The notes beneath the pieces are model-generated. The model was not told where the DNA came from. It did not search any database and saw only the letters and a program-made list of their open reading frames with translations. A DNA stretch of 64,000 nucleotides, taken from the NCBI GenBank assembly GCA_023362775.1, contig JALMGJ010000016.1, positions 434,001 through 498,000 of the forward strand, read 5' to 3'. This document shows positions 1 to 11,500 of this stretch, one piece after another. This DNA is from Charina bottae (taxonomy: Eukaryota > Chordata > Lepidosauria > Squamata > Charinaidae). The position numbers were made by a program, and so were the translations under genes. Position 1 is the first letter of the stretch, and each line of letters opens with the position of its first letter.

Positions 1-235
1 GGAAGAAGATGAGTATGGTTTTAAAACTAGAGGAAGAAACATCAATAACTTGTGCTATGCTGATGACACTACCCTGATAGCCGAAAAAACAAAGGACCTG
101 CAAGCCCTAGTACTAAACGTCAAATAAAAAAATGGGACTTAAATTAAATAAAAAGAAGACCAATCTATTGACAACAGGTCAACCATCCTTAGACTTGGCA
201 ATGAAGATATCCAAGTGGTATCTGCCTTTTGGGAT
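1..235 (+). pseudogene. RTE-type LINE reverse transcriptase fragment
   Basis: The first 100 bases translate in one frame to a reverse-transcriptase core with the catalytic motif CYADDTTLIAE, preceded by GRNINNL. This is the palm motif seen in the BovB copies further along, but the flanking residues differ, so it is a different RTE-like subfamily. A stop follows at about 125, and the later part (GLKLNKKKT-like) is frame-disrupted. The start lies outside the window. It is a decayed remnant with no intact frame. Confidence 0.7.
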
Positions 236-473
236 CAATCTTCAACAGTAAAGGGACAAGCAATCAAGAAATACACCACAGACAACTTCCAGGTGGAAAC
301 ATTGCAAACTAGCATGTCTCTGCGAGACAGCAGGGATGACACAGAGGCAAAGACCAGCAGCTGGGTGATATGCCTGAGCTAACAGAGCTTCTCCGGATAA
401 GAAGAAGCCATGAGATCACCCACATGAGCTCCAAGGGGACAGCTCCTCACAAGGAAGCCCAGAGAGTCGAGAG

Positions 474-676
474 CAGAGCTTTCCAAACTCTTCATGTTGG
501 TGACACACTTTTTAGACATGCATCATTTCGCGACACTCTCTTACAGCAGGGCACAAGGCAGGCACTAGGACCTGCGTGGAATCCTGGCAGGACTCGGAGG
601 CAGCAGCAGCCGCGACACACCCAGACACTGCAGCCGACACACTAACGTGTCCCGACACACAGTTTGGAAAGCTCTG
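474..676. mobile_element. hAT-type non-autonomous DNA transposon (MITE), 203 bp
   Basis: The ends are inverted: CAGAGCTTTCCAAACT on the left, and AGTTTGGAAAGCTCTG on the right. They are flanked by 8-bp direct repeats that match at 7 of 8 positions (GTCGAGAG at 466-473, GTCTAGAG at 677-684). CAG...CTG ends with an 8-bp target duplication are the hAT hallmark. There is no transposase frame. The related copy at 45541-45917 shares the termini and a GTCGCGACAC-like subterminal motif. Confidence 0.85.
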
Positions 677-799
677 GTCTAGAGAGACACTGTGGGTGAC
701 CTGCGAGTAGAGCACTGGGAGCCACGAAAGAAGACACCATGCTTATAGCCTCTCACGAAGTCTGTCTAAAGGACACTGGGTCTGCCCAATCTTTCTAAG

Positions 800-1056
800 G
801 CAGGTTTAAATGGAGCAAATTTAAAGTGTAAAGAGACCTTCGGAGCAAAAGAGCACCTAAAGCTACCTGGATGAGTTTACCTTTTATCCGGGAAAGACTA
901 AAGTAAAAACAAAGGAACCAGTTACAAAGATTCAAGAAGAATTTAATGGAAAAAGCTTACTGGGATTTTGGAATGAGAAAGTTAGAAAATGGATTGAAGG
1001 GACAGTTAAATTTGGAATATTGCCTCATTTAAAGTAGTTTTGAATTAAATAAACAG

Positions 1057-1107
<51 letters not shown>

Positions 1108-1800
1108 GTGGAAAATACAAACATTTAAATTTGATAAGAAAGCAGATTGGCTGACTGTTAAACAAAGAGGTAAGTAGAAAAAGAAGGGAAACATGAAGTT
1201 CTGAGAAGATCATGTGATTACAGAAGTATAGAGTGCTGCAAGGGACTAAAGTGTTATGGACATGGGACAAAAAAGCCTCTCTTTTATTTGTCCCTCCCCT
1301 TTTAAAAATTATAAATTTGAAATAAAAAAATGGTTATTACTAAAGGGAGTGAAAGTTATAGAAGGGAGGAGAGGATTGTTGGACCACTTAAGAAGAATAT
1401 ATTTGTTTATGACAGATAGATTTAAAGAAGAGGATACTATTTCATCAACCAGTAATATAATTACATGTGTATAAAATGGAGATACAGTATATTGAAGTAC
1501 CCACAATGGAAGATAAAATAATACTTTTACAGAATACTGAAACTTTTATGGACTTTTTGCTCAAAACGTTAAGAGCTAAAATGATGACTTTTAGACTGGA
1601 CAATTGAAAGAGTGTTGAATAAGTGGACACAGGGATTATGGTTAAGTTTAAGAAGGAGGAGGGATAATAATTTTGATTGTAACTGCTGTAATGAAGGTCG
1701 GAAGTCTTCCCCCCCCCTTTTCATTCTTTATCTGTATTGTTTCCTGCACTTTTTCTTTTTTTCTCTTCTTTTCTATATCTTTTATTTTTTTCTTTTAAGA
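800..1800 (+). repeat. L1-derived 3' region, decayed
   Basis: AT-rich sequence resembling the 3' part of the L1-derived element at 3270-4909. Shared features, in order, are a 'ttatggactttttgc' block, a 'gaaggtcggaag' block and a long pyrimidine tract ending in 'ctgcacttttt'. No frame is preserved. The polyadenylation end (aaacctaataaa) found in the other copies is missing here, so the 3' limit is approximate. The assignment rests on by-eye similarity. Confidence 0.5.
1059..1107. repeat. (TATC)n microsatellite
   Basis: About twelve uninterrupted TATC units inside the L1-derived stretch. Confidence 0.95.
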
Positions 1801-1829
1801 ATTTCACATGTACTTCTGTCTCCAGAAGA

Positions 1830-3265
1830 TTGCCCATCACTGACAAAATCTAGCCAAAGAATGCAATCCTATGTATTCTCATTTGCAAGCAAAAATACCC
1901 AGGTAGGTGGGTACAGTATTGGAACTGAAGGCAAGGAATGGAGAGAAAGTAGCTTACAAATCATTGGTGGATGTCATGGAATACCATTATGGTAAGGGAT
2001 GCTTTCCTGGACCTGTGATTTGAGGAGAGTTAATTCAGGAGACCTCCCTCAAAATCAGACAGGGGACCAAAGCAGCACACTGTTCCAGATGCCCCCAAAG
2101 CATGGCATCTTATTTCTTCCAGCCCTCAGCAACAGCACTGACTTGTACTGTAAACAGGAATGCAAGACAGCACTCATCAGGTGGTACTGTTTCACCCAGG
2201 TTCTCTACTGCTGATGAACTGTGATGCATATCTCTTCCCACTGATATATACATAACATTGTATTCTTGATTGTTCCATTTATCGGTTTTCTTTGTTCTGT
2301 GTGTAGGCACAAAAGCATTCCTTTAACAAAATCCTGAAAACAAAGATTTCTTAGCGAGCATTCGGGCCCTCCTTGAAATACTGTTTGGCTGGCAACTTAG
2401 CCTATTGCGGTCTGTGTTTGTTCAGAAGAATGAGGGGTTATTGTTAACTACATCCATTCCCAGTGATCATTTTGCAGCTGAGGCTGAACAAATGAGAGGT
2501 TATCATCTGCAGTGACAGCGCTCAGAGGCACAATGTCAGGTTTCTACAGATGACCTATCGGTGAAGTACCATTGTCTCCATTCAGGCGTCAGGATGAGCT
2601 ATTCTTCTCTCTGTGTGTTGCAGAATGAAAAGAGGCTTCTACTGTTCCTCCAAGGAGAATATATCAGATTTGGTCAGGGAGATGTTTTATTCAGTGAATA
2701 AATAAATCAAAGGCTGCCCTGCCCACTGTTACTACCATTTGGTGCAAAACTCATCTCAAAATGTGCCTTTCCTAGCAAGCAAATAGAACAATATGTTAGA
2801 TTTGGGGTATTTCTTCTATGAAGGATTATTTCATCCTTGAAAGAGGACATCTATACAGGTAGTGCACATCTATTATTTATTTGATTAATCTATATTCTAA
2901 AATTAAACAAAGCCCAGTTGTATTTCTTCTCCACATCTACTACCATTACTGCACATTTATCATTTCTCCACAACTACTACCATTACAGGCTTGCTAAAAT
3001 TTGCCTTACTGTTTCTCAGTTATTTTCTCTCCTTAATTTATCTTCTAATTTCTCTTAATTCTCTGTTGTGAATTTCTTCAGAATTCTTCTTGCACATGTT
3101 TTTGACTTTATTTGATTGTTATAGGTGGGGAGATTCACCATTACTGGTGCTGTGATTTCCACTACTCACCTTTCCATTAATTTGATGCTTCATTGGCTAT
3201 CTAGTATGGAAAAAAAGATCTAATGGGAGGAGCTTTATCCCTGAGATCTTCCATGGAGATTCCTT
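1830..3265. other. no gene seen
   Basis: AT-rich sequence with only short, unsupported frames. No recognisable protein family, RNA gene or clear repeat boundary. Confidence 0.6.
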
Positions 3266-3534
3266 TTTTTTATGCAACATCTATTAAGAAAAGGCAGTAT
3301 TATTTTTATTTTTTTAAAAATTTTTATTGTATGTGGATTTTTTTTCCCCTCTCTTCCCCCTTTTTTCTTTTGAATCTTTAATAATTTTTTATCCCTCTTC
3401 TTTCCTTTTTCTTTTTTTTATTGTTTATAGTGGTTTTCTTTTGTCTTCTGTTATTCTTCTTTTCTCTTTACAAGAATATTATATATAACCTGGTTACTGA
3501 GGTTGCAAGAGTGAAGAGGGATAGAGATAAGGAA

Positions 3535-4211
3535 ATGGAGTCCATGGCTGCACCTTCAGAAGTACCAACATCAGATATGGAAAAAATATTGGATGTGATT
3601 ACAGCACTGAATCAAAAAATAGATGATTCAACTATTGCCTTGGAGGAAAAGATGGATATTTTAACTGTTACCTTGGAGAAAAAGATGGATGACTTAATTA
3701 CTTCTTTAGATATAAAAATAGACAAAAAATGGACAATCTTCTAGATCAACAAGTAGAAGAGAAAATGGAAGTGATGAAGGAAGACTCAAAAAAAGAATTT
3801 AGAAATGAAATACAGATTGTCAAAGAAATTGCAAATATTTTTCCAGGGGATTTTAAAGAGACACAAGGCCAGGTTAAGAAATTGGAGATTAAATCAGATT
3901 CTATTACTATGGAATATAATTTAGATGCTATTATATTAGCAGAAATGAGAGAAGAAGAATTTATTTTGAGTCTGAGAGGAGCCCTAGAAAAAATAGATGA
4001 GAATATGAGAAAATATATAGTTGATACTTTAGTTCAATATTTAGAGATAGAGGAAGAAGACATGGACTCTGAGATAGATAAAATTTTCAGAGTTGACTCA
4101 CGTTACGTTAGAGATAAGAAATTGCCAAGATATTTTGTGAGAAAAATTACAAAAGAGCAAAATCTGAAGAAATATTATAGTGAGAGATCAAAAACAGTAG
4201 GGTTGGTATAA
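3535..4211 (+). pseudogene. L1 ORF1-like protein, frameshifted
   Basis: L1 ORF1 proteins are RNA-binding chaperones with an N-terminal coiled coil. From MESMAAP at 3535 the frame encodes heptad-rich, charged sequence (repeated EEKMD/EKKMDDL blocks). It breaks in an A6 run near 3725 and continues one frame over as VEEKMEVMKEDSKKEF. The part ending at 4211 contains IFRVDSRYVRDKKLPR, like the RRM/C-terminal region of squamate L1 ORF1. A one-base indel in the A run is the simplest explanation of the break. Another frame shift or loss lies near the end, because the usual FVxF segment is shortened. Confidence 0.7.
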
Positions 4212-4430
4212 CTTAAAAGAATTAAATCAGATTTTTTTCTTTTCTGTTTGGAATTTGGGTTGTATAAATAGAAAAATTCTTTTCTTTTTATTTCTATATG
4301 CATAGTATAATAGTATGGTTGGGTATAAATTAAAAGACTTAAACAAGAATTTTTTCTTTTTATCTGGAATTTGGGATGCACAGATAGAAGAAATTTTTCT
4401 CTTTACTTACATATATATAGTTTTGGAAAA
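4201..4430 (+). repeat. direct duplication, about 117-bp unit, in the L1-like 3' region
   Basis: The block starting 'gttggtataactta' at about 4202 recurs as 'gttgggtataaatta' about 117 bp later, with matching 'ctggaatttggg' and 'cagatag/aaatag' segments. The copies are diverged. Confidence 0.6.
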
Positions 4431-4790
4431 ATTAAAGTGTACTAAAAATACAGGAATGGATGTTGAAACTATTAGAAATCGCAGAAAATGACAAATTGAT
4501 TTGCCTATTAAAAGAAAAAAATTAAATTATTATTCTTTAATGAGTGGAAATTTTTGATGGACTATTTGCAAAAAGCAGGAGGAGTAAAGCTAAATATGGG
4601 GTTTTGATGATTAGATTATAGATAAATAGTATATAATAGACAAGGAAAAATATATGAATGTTATATGAATAGCCAGCATGTTAAAACAAACTATCTACTT
4701 TATTCTTATGACCATAGATGGATCGGAGGTTATCCAATTTCTATGTATGTCTTTTTCTTTCTTTATTTTTTTCTCTTTTCTTTACTGCAC

Positions 4791-4825
4791 TTTTCTTTTC
4801 TTTTCTTTTCTTTTCCTTTTCTTTT
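4791..4825. repeat. (TTTTC)n microsatellite
   Basis: Seven or so near-perfect TTTTC units within the pyrimidine block of the L1-derived element. Confidence 0.85.
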
Positions 4826-5239
4826 AATTTGTATTTCTTTTTCCGTTTCATCTTTAACTTTTAGCTTTGTATATTTAAAAACCTAATAAAACTTATGCAA
4901 AAAAAAAAAGAAGTGTCCAAAAACCACTGGAGAGATGATTACACATTCTTTTTAAAAAGATATTCACATATATTTCTTGGCCAGTTTGTATTACAATAAG
5001 TACAAGAACATTACAGTGTACCCATGAGAGTTTCTCTGAAATTCTCTGTTCCTTTGGAATAAAATTTGAAAGTAGACTCTTGCTCTTCTTGAATAAGAAG
5101 AGGTAGAAAACAATACAGAGTAATTTTTCTGCACTGCATCTCCTTTCCCTCCCCTCCATTATTCAACATTTAATATATGATGTTGCCTTACATTAAGTCA
5201 GCATTAAGTCAGAACCTTGGTCCAGCTAACTCAGGCTAG

Positions 5240-5535
5240 TCAGTACTGAGTGGGTGTATATCTCTTGTGTTTCTTTTGCAGAAAGGTTGTTTCCCCCACC
5301 AGTCCTATATAGAGATACTGAGGACTGTAAATTTGTGTATGTTGTCATAGCCCTTTGGAATACCTTACCCCCAGAGCTGAGGCAGGTTTCCTCACTCCCG
5401 ACCTTTCGGAAAGGCTTAAATACCTGGTGCTGCTGGCTTGCCTGGGAGGGAAATGCCAACAGTTCCTCTTGGGGATGGCTGGTCCCATGAAGCCTCCCGG
5501 TATTGCCATTTTTAACATCTTTTATACTTGGATTT
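5240..5535 (+). mobile_element. L2/CR1-like LINE, C-terminal part (left piece)
   Basis: A plus-strand frame around 5310-5440 reads ALWNTLPPELRQ, then SLPTFRKGLNTW (partly in the adjacent frame). This is the motif that ends many CR1/L2/Rex-type reverse-transcriptase proteins. The element continues at 14885-15040, where its 3' tail lies. The 9.3 kb between is two later insertions. The 5' end is truncated and not precisely placed. Confidence 0.65.
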
Positions 5536-5549
5536 AAGACACCTTCCAC

Positions 5550-8058
5550 TCAGGTATGGTCGGAGACATATTTTGTCCCTAGCATTGTCCCAGCAGGACA
5601 AGCAAGTTGTCGTGCCAGATGGACCTCACAACTGGATCAAAGGGTGAGAAAGACATTAGCAGAGGATGACTTACAAACAATTCAATTATCATTTATGTCT
5701 CCTAATACCGCTCAAGACCCATTGATTTTGTACAAAAATTTAATACAAAAATTACAACCATTATTAATTTGCACTCCTAACTCTAACATCAAAAGGGTTG
5801 TGATTCCATCCAAGACATGGTTCGACAGAGTGTGTCGAAGCTAAGAAAGCTCTCACTGCAGCATATCAACTATATAAATCTGAGACTGAGACCAATAACA
5901 ACGTAAACACCAAGGCTCTTGAATATCTTCTTGCCAGTAAAAAACAGTATAAGAGGCTGGTGACGGTTAAGAAGAAGCAGGACATGAAAATCACGTGGAA
6001 ATGTCTTATTGAAGCTTCTAAATTGAAGAACGCTTCCCTTTTCTGGCAATTATTATCTAATCAGACAGCTAGATCATCTACTATTCTAGACTCTCACATT
6101 TCACCAGAGGTTTGGGAACTCCATTTTCAGAAAATGTATGAGGATCCTAATAATGTGATGTTGACACATATGAACGAGGGCCTATCCGAGTGGCCGCCAG
6201 TCTCGGAGACGGAAATCAAATCTCTTATTGGACAACTTAGAAAAGGGAAAGCTCCCGGGATGGATTTTATTTCAGCGGAAGTATTAAACTATAATGCTGA
6301 ATGGTGGACCCCAATTTTAGCTTCACTCTTTACGTATATTTATAATTTGAGGAGAATTCCAGAGGATTGGGGTCTGGCTATTATAGTTCCAATTTTTTTA
6401 AAAAGGGAAGAAAAATGATCCTGCTAATTACAGGCCTATTAGTCTACTGAATATAATTAGCAAGCTTTATGCTAGACATCTGCAAGGAAAACTTAAAGAA
6501 TGGCTGGACCAGAGAAATCTTATTGCGGACGAGCAGGCTGGCTTCAGAGAGGGCAGAGGAACAATTGAACAATGCCTGATTCTTCAACATCTGATTGAAA
6601 AATATAGTAGGAACAAGATAACATCATTGCATGCCACCTATATAGATTTAAAGGCTGCTTTTGATTCTATATCTAGGCCTAAACTGTGGGAGAAGTTGGA
6701 AGCTGCCTCAATAGATAGCAGGCTTCTCTATTTAATTTGTGCCCTATATTTGGACACGGCCTTGAAGGTCAGGTGTAATAGATTTGGGTCCCTTTCCAAA
6801 TCGATCAAAGTGCAAAAGGGGGTGAAACAGGGCTGTATTTTGGCCCCACTACTTTTTAACTTTTATATTAATGATATGGTAAGATGCCTAAATCACCCGT
6901 ATTTTCACCCTCCTAAATTAGGGGACCGAAATATTGCCCTGCTGCTTTATGCAGACGATGCTGTCATACTTTCTAGGACACCTATAGGTCTCAACAGAGA
7001 TTTGACAACCTTGGCCCAGTATTGTTTTAATAATCAGCTTGAAACAAATTTTCAAAAAACAAAGATAAAGACCTTCACCAAAAGGCCAAAACTTTGCACA
7101 TGGAATATTAATGGGCACAGAATAGAGCAAGTGACTAGCTTTAAATACCTAGGGGTAGTCATGCATGCCACTGGATCTAGGAAACCTCACTTTCATTATG
7201 CAGCTGATATTGGACATAAATCAGCAAATGCCATTTTAAAGTTCTTCCGGAATAAAGGAGGGCACTATATACCAGAAGCTCTTAAACTCTTCCAGGTGAA
7301 GACATTAGCCCAGCTACTTTACGGGTCCTGTGTTGGTGCTTTGACTTTAAGTATTACTTCCCTGGAAAGAGTGCAATCAAAATTCATAAGAGCAGTATTC
7401 CAAATGCCCAAGTGTGTTTCAAATGCTTACCTTCGATTAAAAGCCGGCATGGTAAAAGTTGAGGCAAGAGTGCGACTAGCTTCCCTGAACCTCTGGCTAA
7501 AACTTAAGCATTTCCCTCAAGGTTTAGCACCACTCATTTTCCAAGATTACTTTCAATCCTCTTGGTTAAAGGTTATTGAAATTAGTCTTGCAAACCTAGG
7601 ATTTTCTACGGATGCAATTCTTAGGATGGATTACGAACAGGCAAAATTGGTCTTGAAGCAAAGGATAAAGGACATAGAACGACAAATAGACTTAGAGAAG
7701 ACCCCTTATTTCCTAGCTTCAGAGTATTATAAATATATAGTTAATACCACTAACTATCTTACACAACTCGAAATTCCTAGCTATCGGAAATCTTTTTCCC
7801 TAGCTCGAAGCCATGCACTCCCTTCTGCAGATTTGGATGGCAGATACAAAAAAATCCCTTTAGCTGCAAGGTGTGCGTTTGTAACATAGGAGAGATAGAA
7901 ACTACAGACCAAGTGCTCCTTCGCTGCCCTTTTTATAAAGAGCTTAGGAATAAATTAATAATACCTCTGACCAATAAATATCCTAGGCGGCAAGATATAG
8001 TCTCTATGCAAATGCTACTTATAGATGAATATCCAACCGTTACGGCACAAGTAGCCTG
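5550..8058 (+). pseudogene. LINE reverse transcriptase, broken by frameshifts
   Basis: Non-LTR reverse transcriptase. The visible order is a linker (KKALTAAYQLYKSE, 5840-5885), RT motif KGKAPGMD (6244-6267), NYRPISLLN (6430-6455), ADEQAGFREGRGT (6527-6565), YIDLKAAFDSIS (6640-6675), VKQGCILAPLLFNFYIND (6823-6876) and catalytic LLYADDAVIL (6946-6975). The C-terminus carries a Cys-rich motif CVCNIGEIETTDQVLLRC (7874-7927). Frames change near 5830, 6398 (in a T/A run) and 7886. The longest uninterrupted stretch is 6627-7889, 420 codons. The breaks are few, so decay is limited. Confidence 0.8.
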
Positions 8059-8178
8059 ATTCTGTGCAGCTGCCATGAAGATACGCCAGACAATGATGTG
8101 AAAATGTAGTATGGTATTCCTTGTAATAATTTTAAGTGGTATATATATATTATATATTATATATTATATTTTATTTTT

Positions 8179-8183
8179 GTATC
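8179..8183. repeat. target-site duplication GTATC of the gypsy element (left copy)
   Basis: GTATC directly abuts the TG of the LTR at 8184. The same five bases directly follow the CA at 14602 (14603-14607). Confidence 0.92.
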
Positions 8184-8516
8184 TGTAAGGCGCTCCTTCT
8201 GATCGCTATAATCTCTCTGTGCTGAAGTAACTCCCAGGCACCAGAGTTCTTAGAAGCAGAAGAGTTTATTATAGAATACAAAAGTTGGCACTAGCATGAA
8301 ACAAAGACTGGAATGCAGGTAACAGGAACAACAAGCACATTTAAACCTTTCCCTCCCCCAGTGTCCTTTGCTGCTGACACGTGGGGTCAGTCTGTCCGGT
8401 TGTCCAGGCAACGTTTGGCAAGATGTGTATTCCCGATCATCGGTTGAGCACTTCCAGTCTTCTGATGAGCTCTTTGTCTGCTTGCCTTTTTGGCAGAGAT
8501 CGGGTGATCTCTGACA
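8184..8516 (-). repeat. 3' LTR of the gypsy chromovirus (333 bp)
   Basis: Starts TGTAAGG and ends CTCTGACA on the plus strand. It is the same as 14270-14602 apart from one transition. On the element strand it contains a TTTAAA box, a predicted start and AATAAA (8270-8265). AATAAA would serve here as the polyadenylation signal. Confidence 0.95.
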
Positions 8517-8540
8517 TGCTCCTGCCCCAAGACTCACCCC
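8517..8540 (-). other. polypurine tract region of the gypsy element
   Basis: On the minus strand the bases just before the 3' LTR read GTCTTGGGGCAGGAGCA, preceded by a G8 run. This is the expected site for the plus-strand primer, although it is interrupted by a few pyrimidines. Confidence 0.6.
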
Positions 8541-8569
8541 CCCCTATATACAAACCAGACTATTTCCAT

Positions 8570-11500
8570 TCAATGGGGTTTGTCTGGGAACTCTTTATGG
8601 AACTTCTTGACCAATTTAGGGGCGCGTGTGTGTTTGGCGTTGACCCACTCTCTGTCACCAATCGGGAGATGGGTCCATTTGACTAGGTATTGCAGCTGCC
8701 CCCTGTGCCATCTCGAATCCAAGATCCTGTCTATTTCAAAATGTGGTTCTCCCTCCATCAGTATTGGTGTGGGTGCTTCTGGTTCCGGGTGCCAGTGATG
8801 TGAAGCATGATATTGTTTCAGCAAACTAATGTGAAAAACAGGGTGTATCTTTCTCAAAGCCTTTGGCAGTTCCAGTTTCGCCGTTACTGGGTTACTTACT
8901 GCAAGGATCTTAAATGGGCCTATGAACTTGGCCGCTAGTTTTCGTGACTGTTGCGTGGACCGTAAGTTTTTGGTGGATAAGTACACGTTGTCCCCAACTC
9001 TCAATTCCCATTCTTTCTCCCGTTTACAGTCTGCATGTTTTTTGTAAGTAGCCTTGGCTTCTTCTAGCGTCTTTACCATTATTGGCCAGTTGCTGGTGAT
9101 TCTTTCGACCCATTCATCTGCTCTCAGAGGTTGCTCTAAGTCAGTGCTCTGGGTCATTGCCAATTCAGGTATCGTTACAAAGTCCTGCCCTGTAGCCGCT
9201 TTGAATGGTGAAAGCCCTGTGCTTTGATGGAGCGCGTTGTTGTATGCGACTTCTGCGAACGGCAAGAGTTCTGCCCAATCAGTTTGTTGGTAATTTATGT
9301 AGCATCTCAGGTACTGCTCCAGTCTGGCGTTAAGGCGTTCACTCGCTCCGTCTGTGCACGGATGGAACGCACTACTAAGCCCCTGTTCTGATCCAATTAA
9401 CTTCAAAAATGCCCTCCAACATTTGCATGTGAAAGTGCTGCCACGATCGCTGATTATGCGTTCCGGCGTTCCGTGGGCCCTATAGATGTGTTGAATGAAC
9501 AGTCTCGCTAGTTTCTGGGCGTTCGGTATGCCCTTGCATGCAATGAAGTGTGCCTGTTTGGAAAAGAGGTCTGTGACCACCCAGATGGCCGTGTATTTGT
9601 TGCTCACTGGTAAGTCCACTATAAAGTCCATGGCAATTTGCTTCCATGGCTGTGTTGGACTAGCTACCTCCTGTAATTTTCCTGTGGGTTTGCCCATTTT
9701 CCTTTTTGCTGTGGCGCACGTGGGACATTTTCGCACATAAGCTTTCACGTCCGCGCGCAACGATGGCCACCAAAACTTTCCCCTGACTAAGTGTAGTGTT
9801 TTTAGGAAGCCGAAGTGGCCTGCCGTTTTGTGGTCGTGGTGCATACTCAAAACCCTTTGTCTTAAGGATTCGGGGACGTATGCTTTCTTATCTTTCCAGC
9901 CCATGCCGTCTCGCTCCTCTAGCGTGTGTTTGTGCTCCACCCACCAAGTGTCGGTAACCGTTGCCGCTCGCAGGTCTCCTGCGAATGAGTCAAAGTCAGT
10001 CCTGTGTTTCGCGCTGCTGCGGGTGACAGCCAAATTCCCCTCTCCCCTGACCACTGGTGCCAGTTGCGTCTGCTCCTCCCCTGGCTGGGAAGGGATTAGA
10101 GACTCCAAGATCTCCTCCATCTTGCCTTCATGCTGCGGCAGGCACGAAAGCGTGTCCGCCAGGAGGATTTTTCCCCCAGGGAAATATTTCAACGTGAAGT
10201 TGAACCTACTCAGGAACTCTGCCCATCTGAGATGCTTAGGGTTCAATTTTCTCAGGGATTTGAGGGCTTCCAAATTTTTATGATCCGTCCACACCTGAAA
10301 TGGCTCAGCTGTCCCTTCCAAGAGGTGTCGCCACGTGCTTAACGCGTGTTTTACTGCGAATGCCTCTTTTTCCCAAACATGCCATCTTTTCTCCGTTTCA
10401 TTAAATTTCCGAGAAATATAGGCACATGGTCTCAATTTCTCCCTGTCATCTGCTTGTAGCAAAATAGCCCCAACTGCATGGAGTGACGCGTCCGTGTGAA
10501 TTACGAACGGTTTGTCAGGCTCAGGGTGCTTGAGGATGGGCTCCTCCGTGAACAATGCCTTTAGCTTATCAAAAGCTTCTTGGCATTCTTGGGTCCACAC
10601 TAATTTCGTGCTTGGCGGCGGGGCTTTTGCGTTTTTCCCCTTGCCTTTTGTTTTCAGCAAGTCGGTTAGGGGTAGCGCAATTTGCATGAAATCTTGGATG
10701 AACTGCCTGTAGAACCCAGCAAATCCCAAGAATGCTTGAAGTTGCCTGCACGTTCGGGGGGGTTGCCACCCTAAAACCGCCTTGACTTTCTCGGGGTCCA
10801 TTTCAATGCCCGCATTCGAGATGCGGTACCCCAAAAAGTCTAGTTTGTCCTTGTGAAACTCACACTTTTCCAGTTTGACAAACAATTTTGCTTCTAACAA
10901 CTTTTCTAGCACCTTTTTGACCAGTTCCATGTGCTCTTCTAGGTTTTCCGAGAAAATTAAGATGTCATCTAAATATACAATTACCCCTTTGTACAAAAAT
11001 TCATACAATACCTCATTTATGAATCTCATGAAAATTCCCGGTCCGCCCGCAATCCCAAACGGGAGCACCCGGTATTGAAATGATCCTAATGGGCAATTGA
11101 ACGCGGTTTTCCACTCATCCCCTTCCCTCATGCGTACTCTGTAATACGCTTCCCTTACGTCCAACTTCGTGAAGACCTTCCCTTTCGATAGTTGGGCTAA
11201 CATGTCTTTCAGCAAGGGTAGGGGGTACTGGTTAGTGACTGAAATTGCATTGAGCCCCCGGTAGTCTGTGCACAACCGCAGTGACCCGTCTTTCTTTTTC
11301 CTAAATAACACTGGGGCCGCTAACGGGGAATTGGCTGGTTCAATGAAGCCTCGTGCCAAATTTTTATCAATGAACTTGCGGAGCTCCGCTAGTTCTTTCT
11401 GGGTCATGGTATACATCTTGGGTTTCGGGAACGGTGCCCCAGGGATGAGGTCTATCGTTGCATCTGACTGTCTATGGGGAGGCTCTTGGTCGCATTCTTG

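Larger units (their letters stand above)
3270..4909 (+). mobile_element. L1-derived element lacking ORF2 (ORF1 plus 3' region)
   Basis: An ORF1-like coding region runs directly into a duplicated AT-rich 3' region, a pyrimidine-rich block, the end motif 'aaacctaataaa' and an A11 tail (4899-4909). No endonuclease or reverse transcriptase is present between ORF1 and the tail. The 5' boundary is not sharp and is set where the L1-like sequence becomes recognisable. The element near 22.2-24.4 kb has the same plan and the same end motif. ORF1-only L1 derivatives are known in mammals as HAL1. The parallel here is my inference. Confidence 0.65.
5536..8183 (+). mobile_element. LINE (clade unresolved), left piece, 5' truncated
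   Basis: This LINE starts after ATACTTGGATTT (5524-5535), which is repeated exactly at 14885-14896 after its 3' tail. That makes a 12-bp target-site duplication. The piece holds most of a reverse-transcriptase frame and the start of the 3' UTR, and ends at GTATC (8179-8183), where the gypsy element entered. The rest is at 14608-14884. A second, older copy of the family is split at 30245-30989 and 34932-35500. It is neither L1 nor BovB by motif, and I do not assign a clade. Confidence 0.85.

Noticed and set aside
8381..8798. Plus-strand frames inside the gypsy LTR and opposite pol (also many frames within 9495-11731 and 60779-63919)
   Set aside because: They are antisense shadows of long, domain-bearing minus-strand ORFs.
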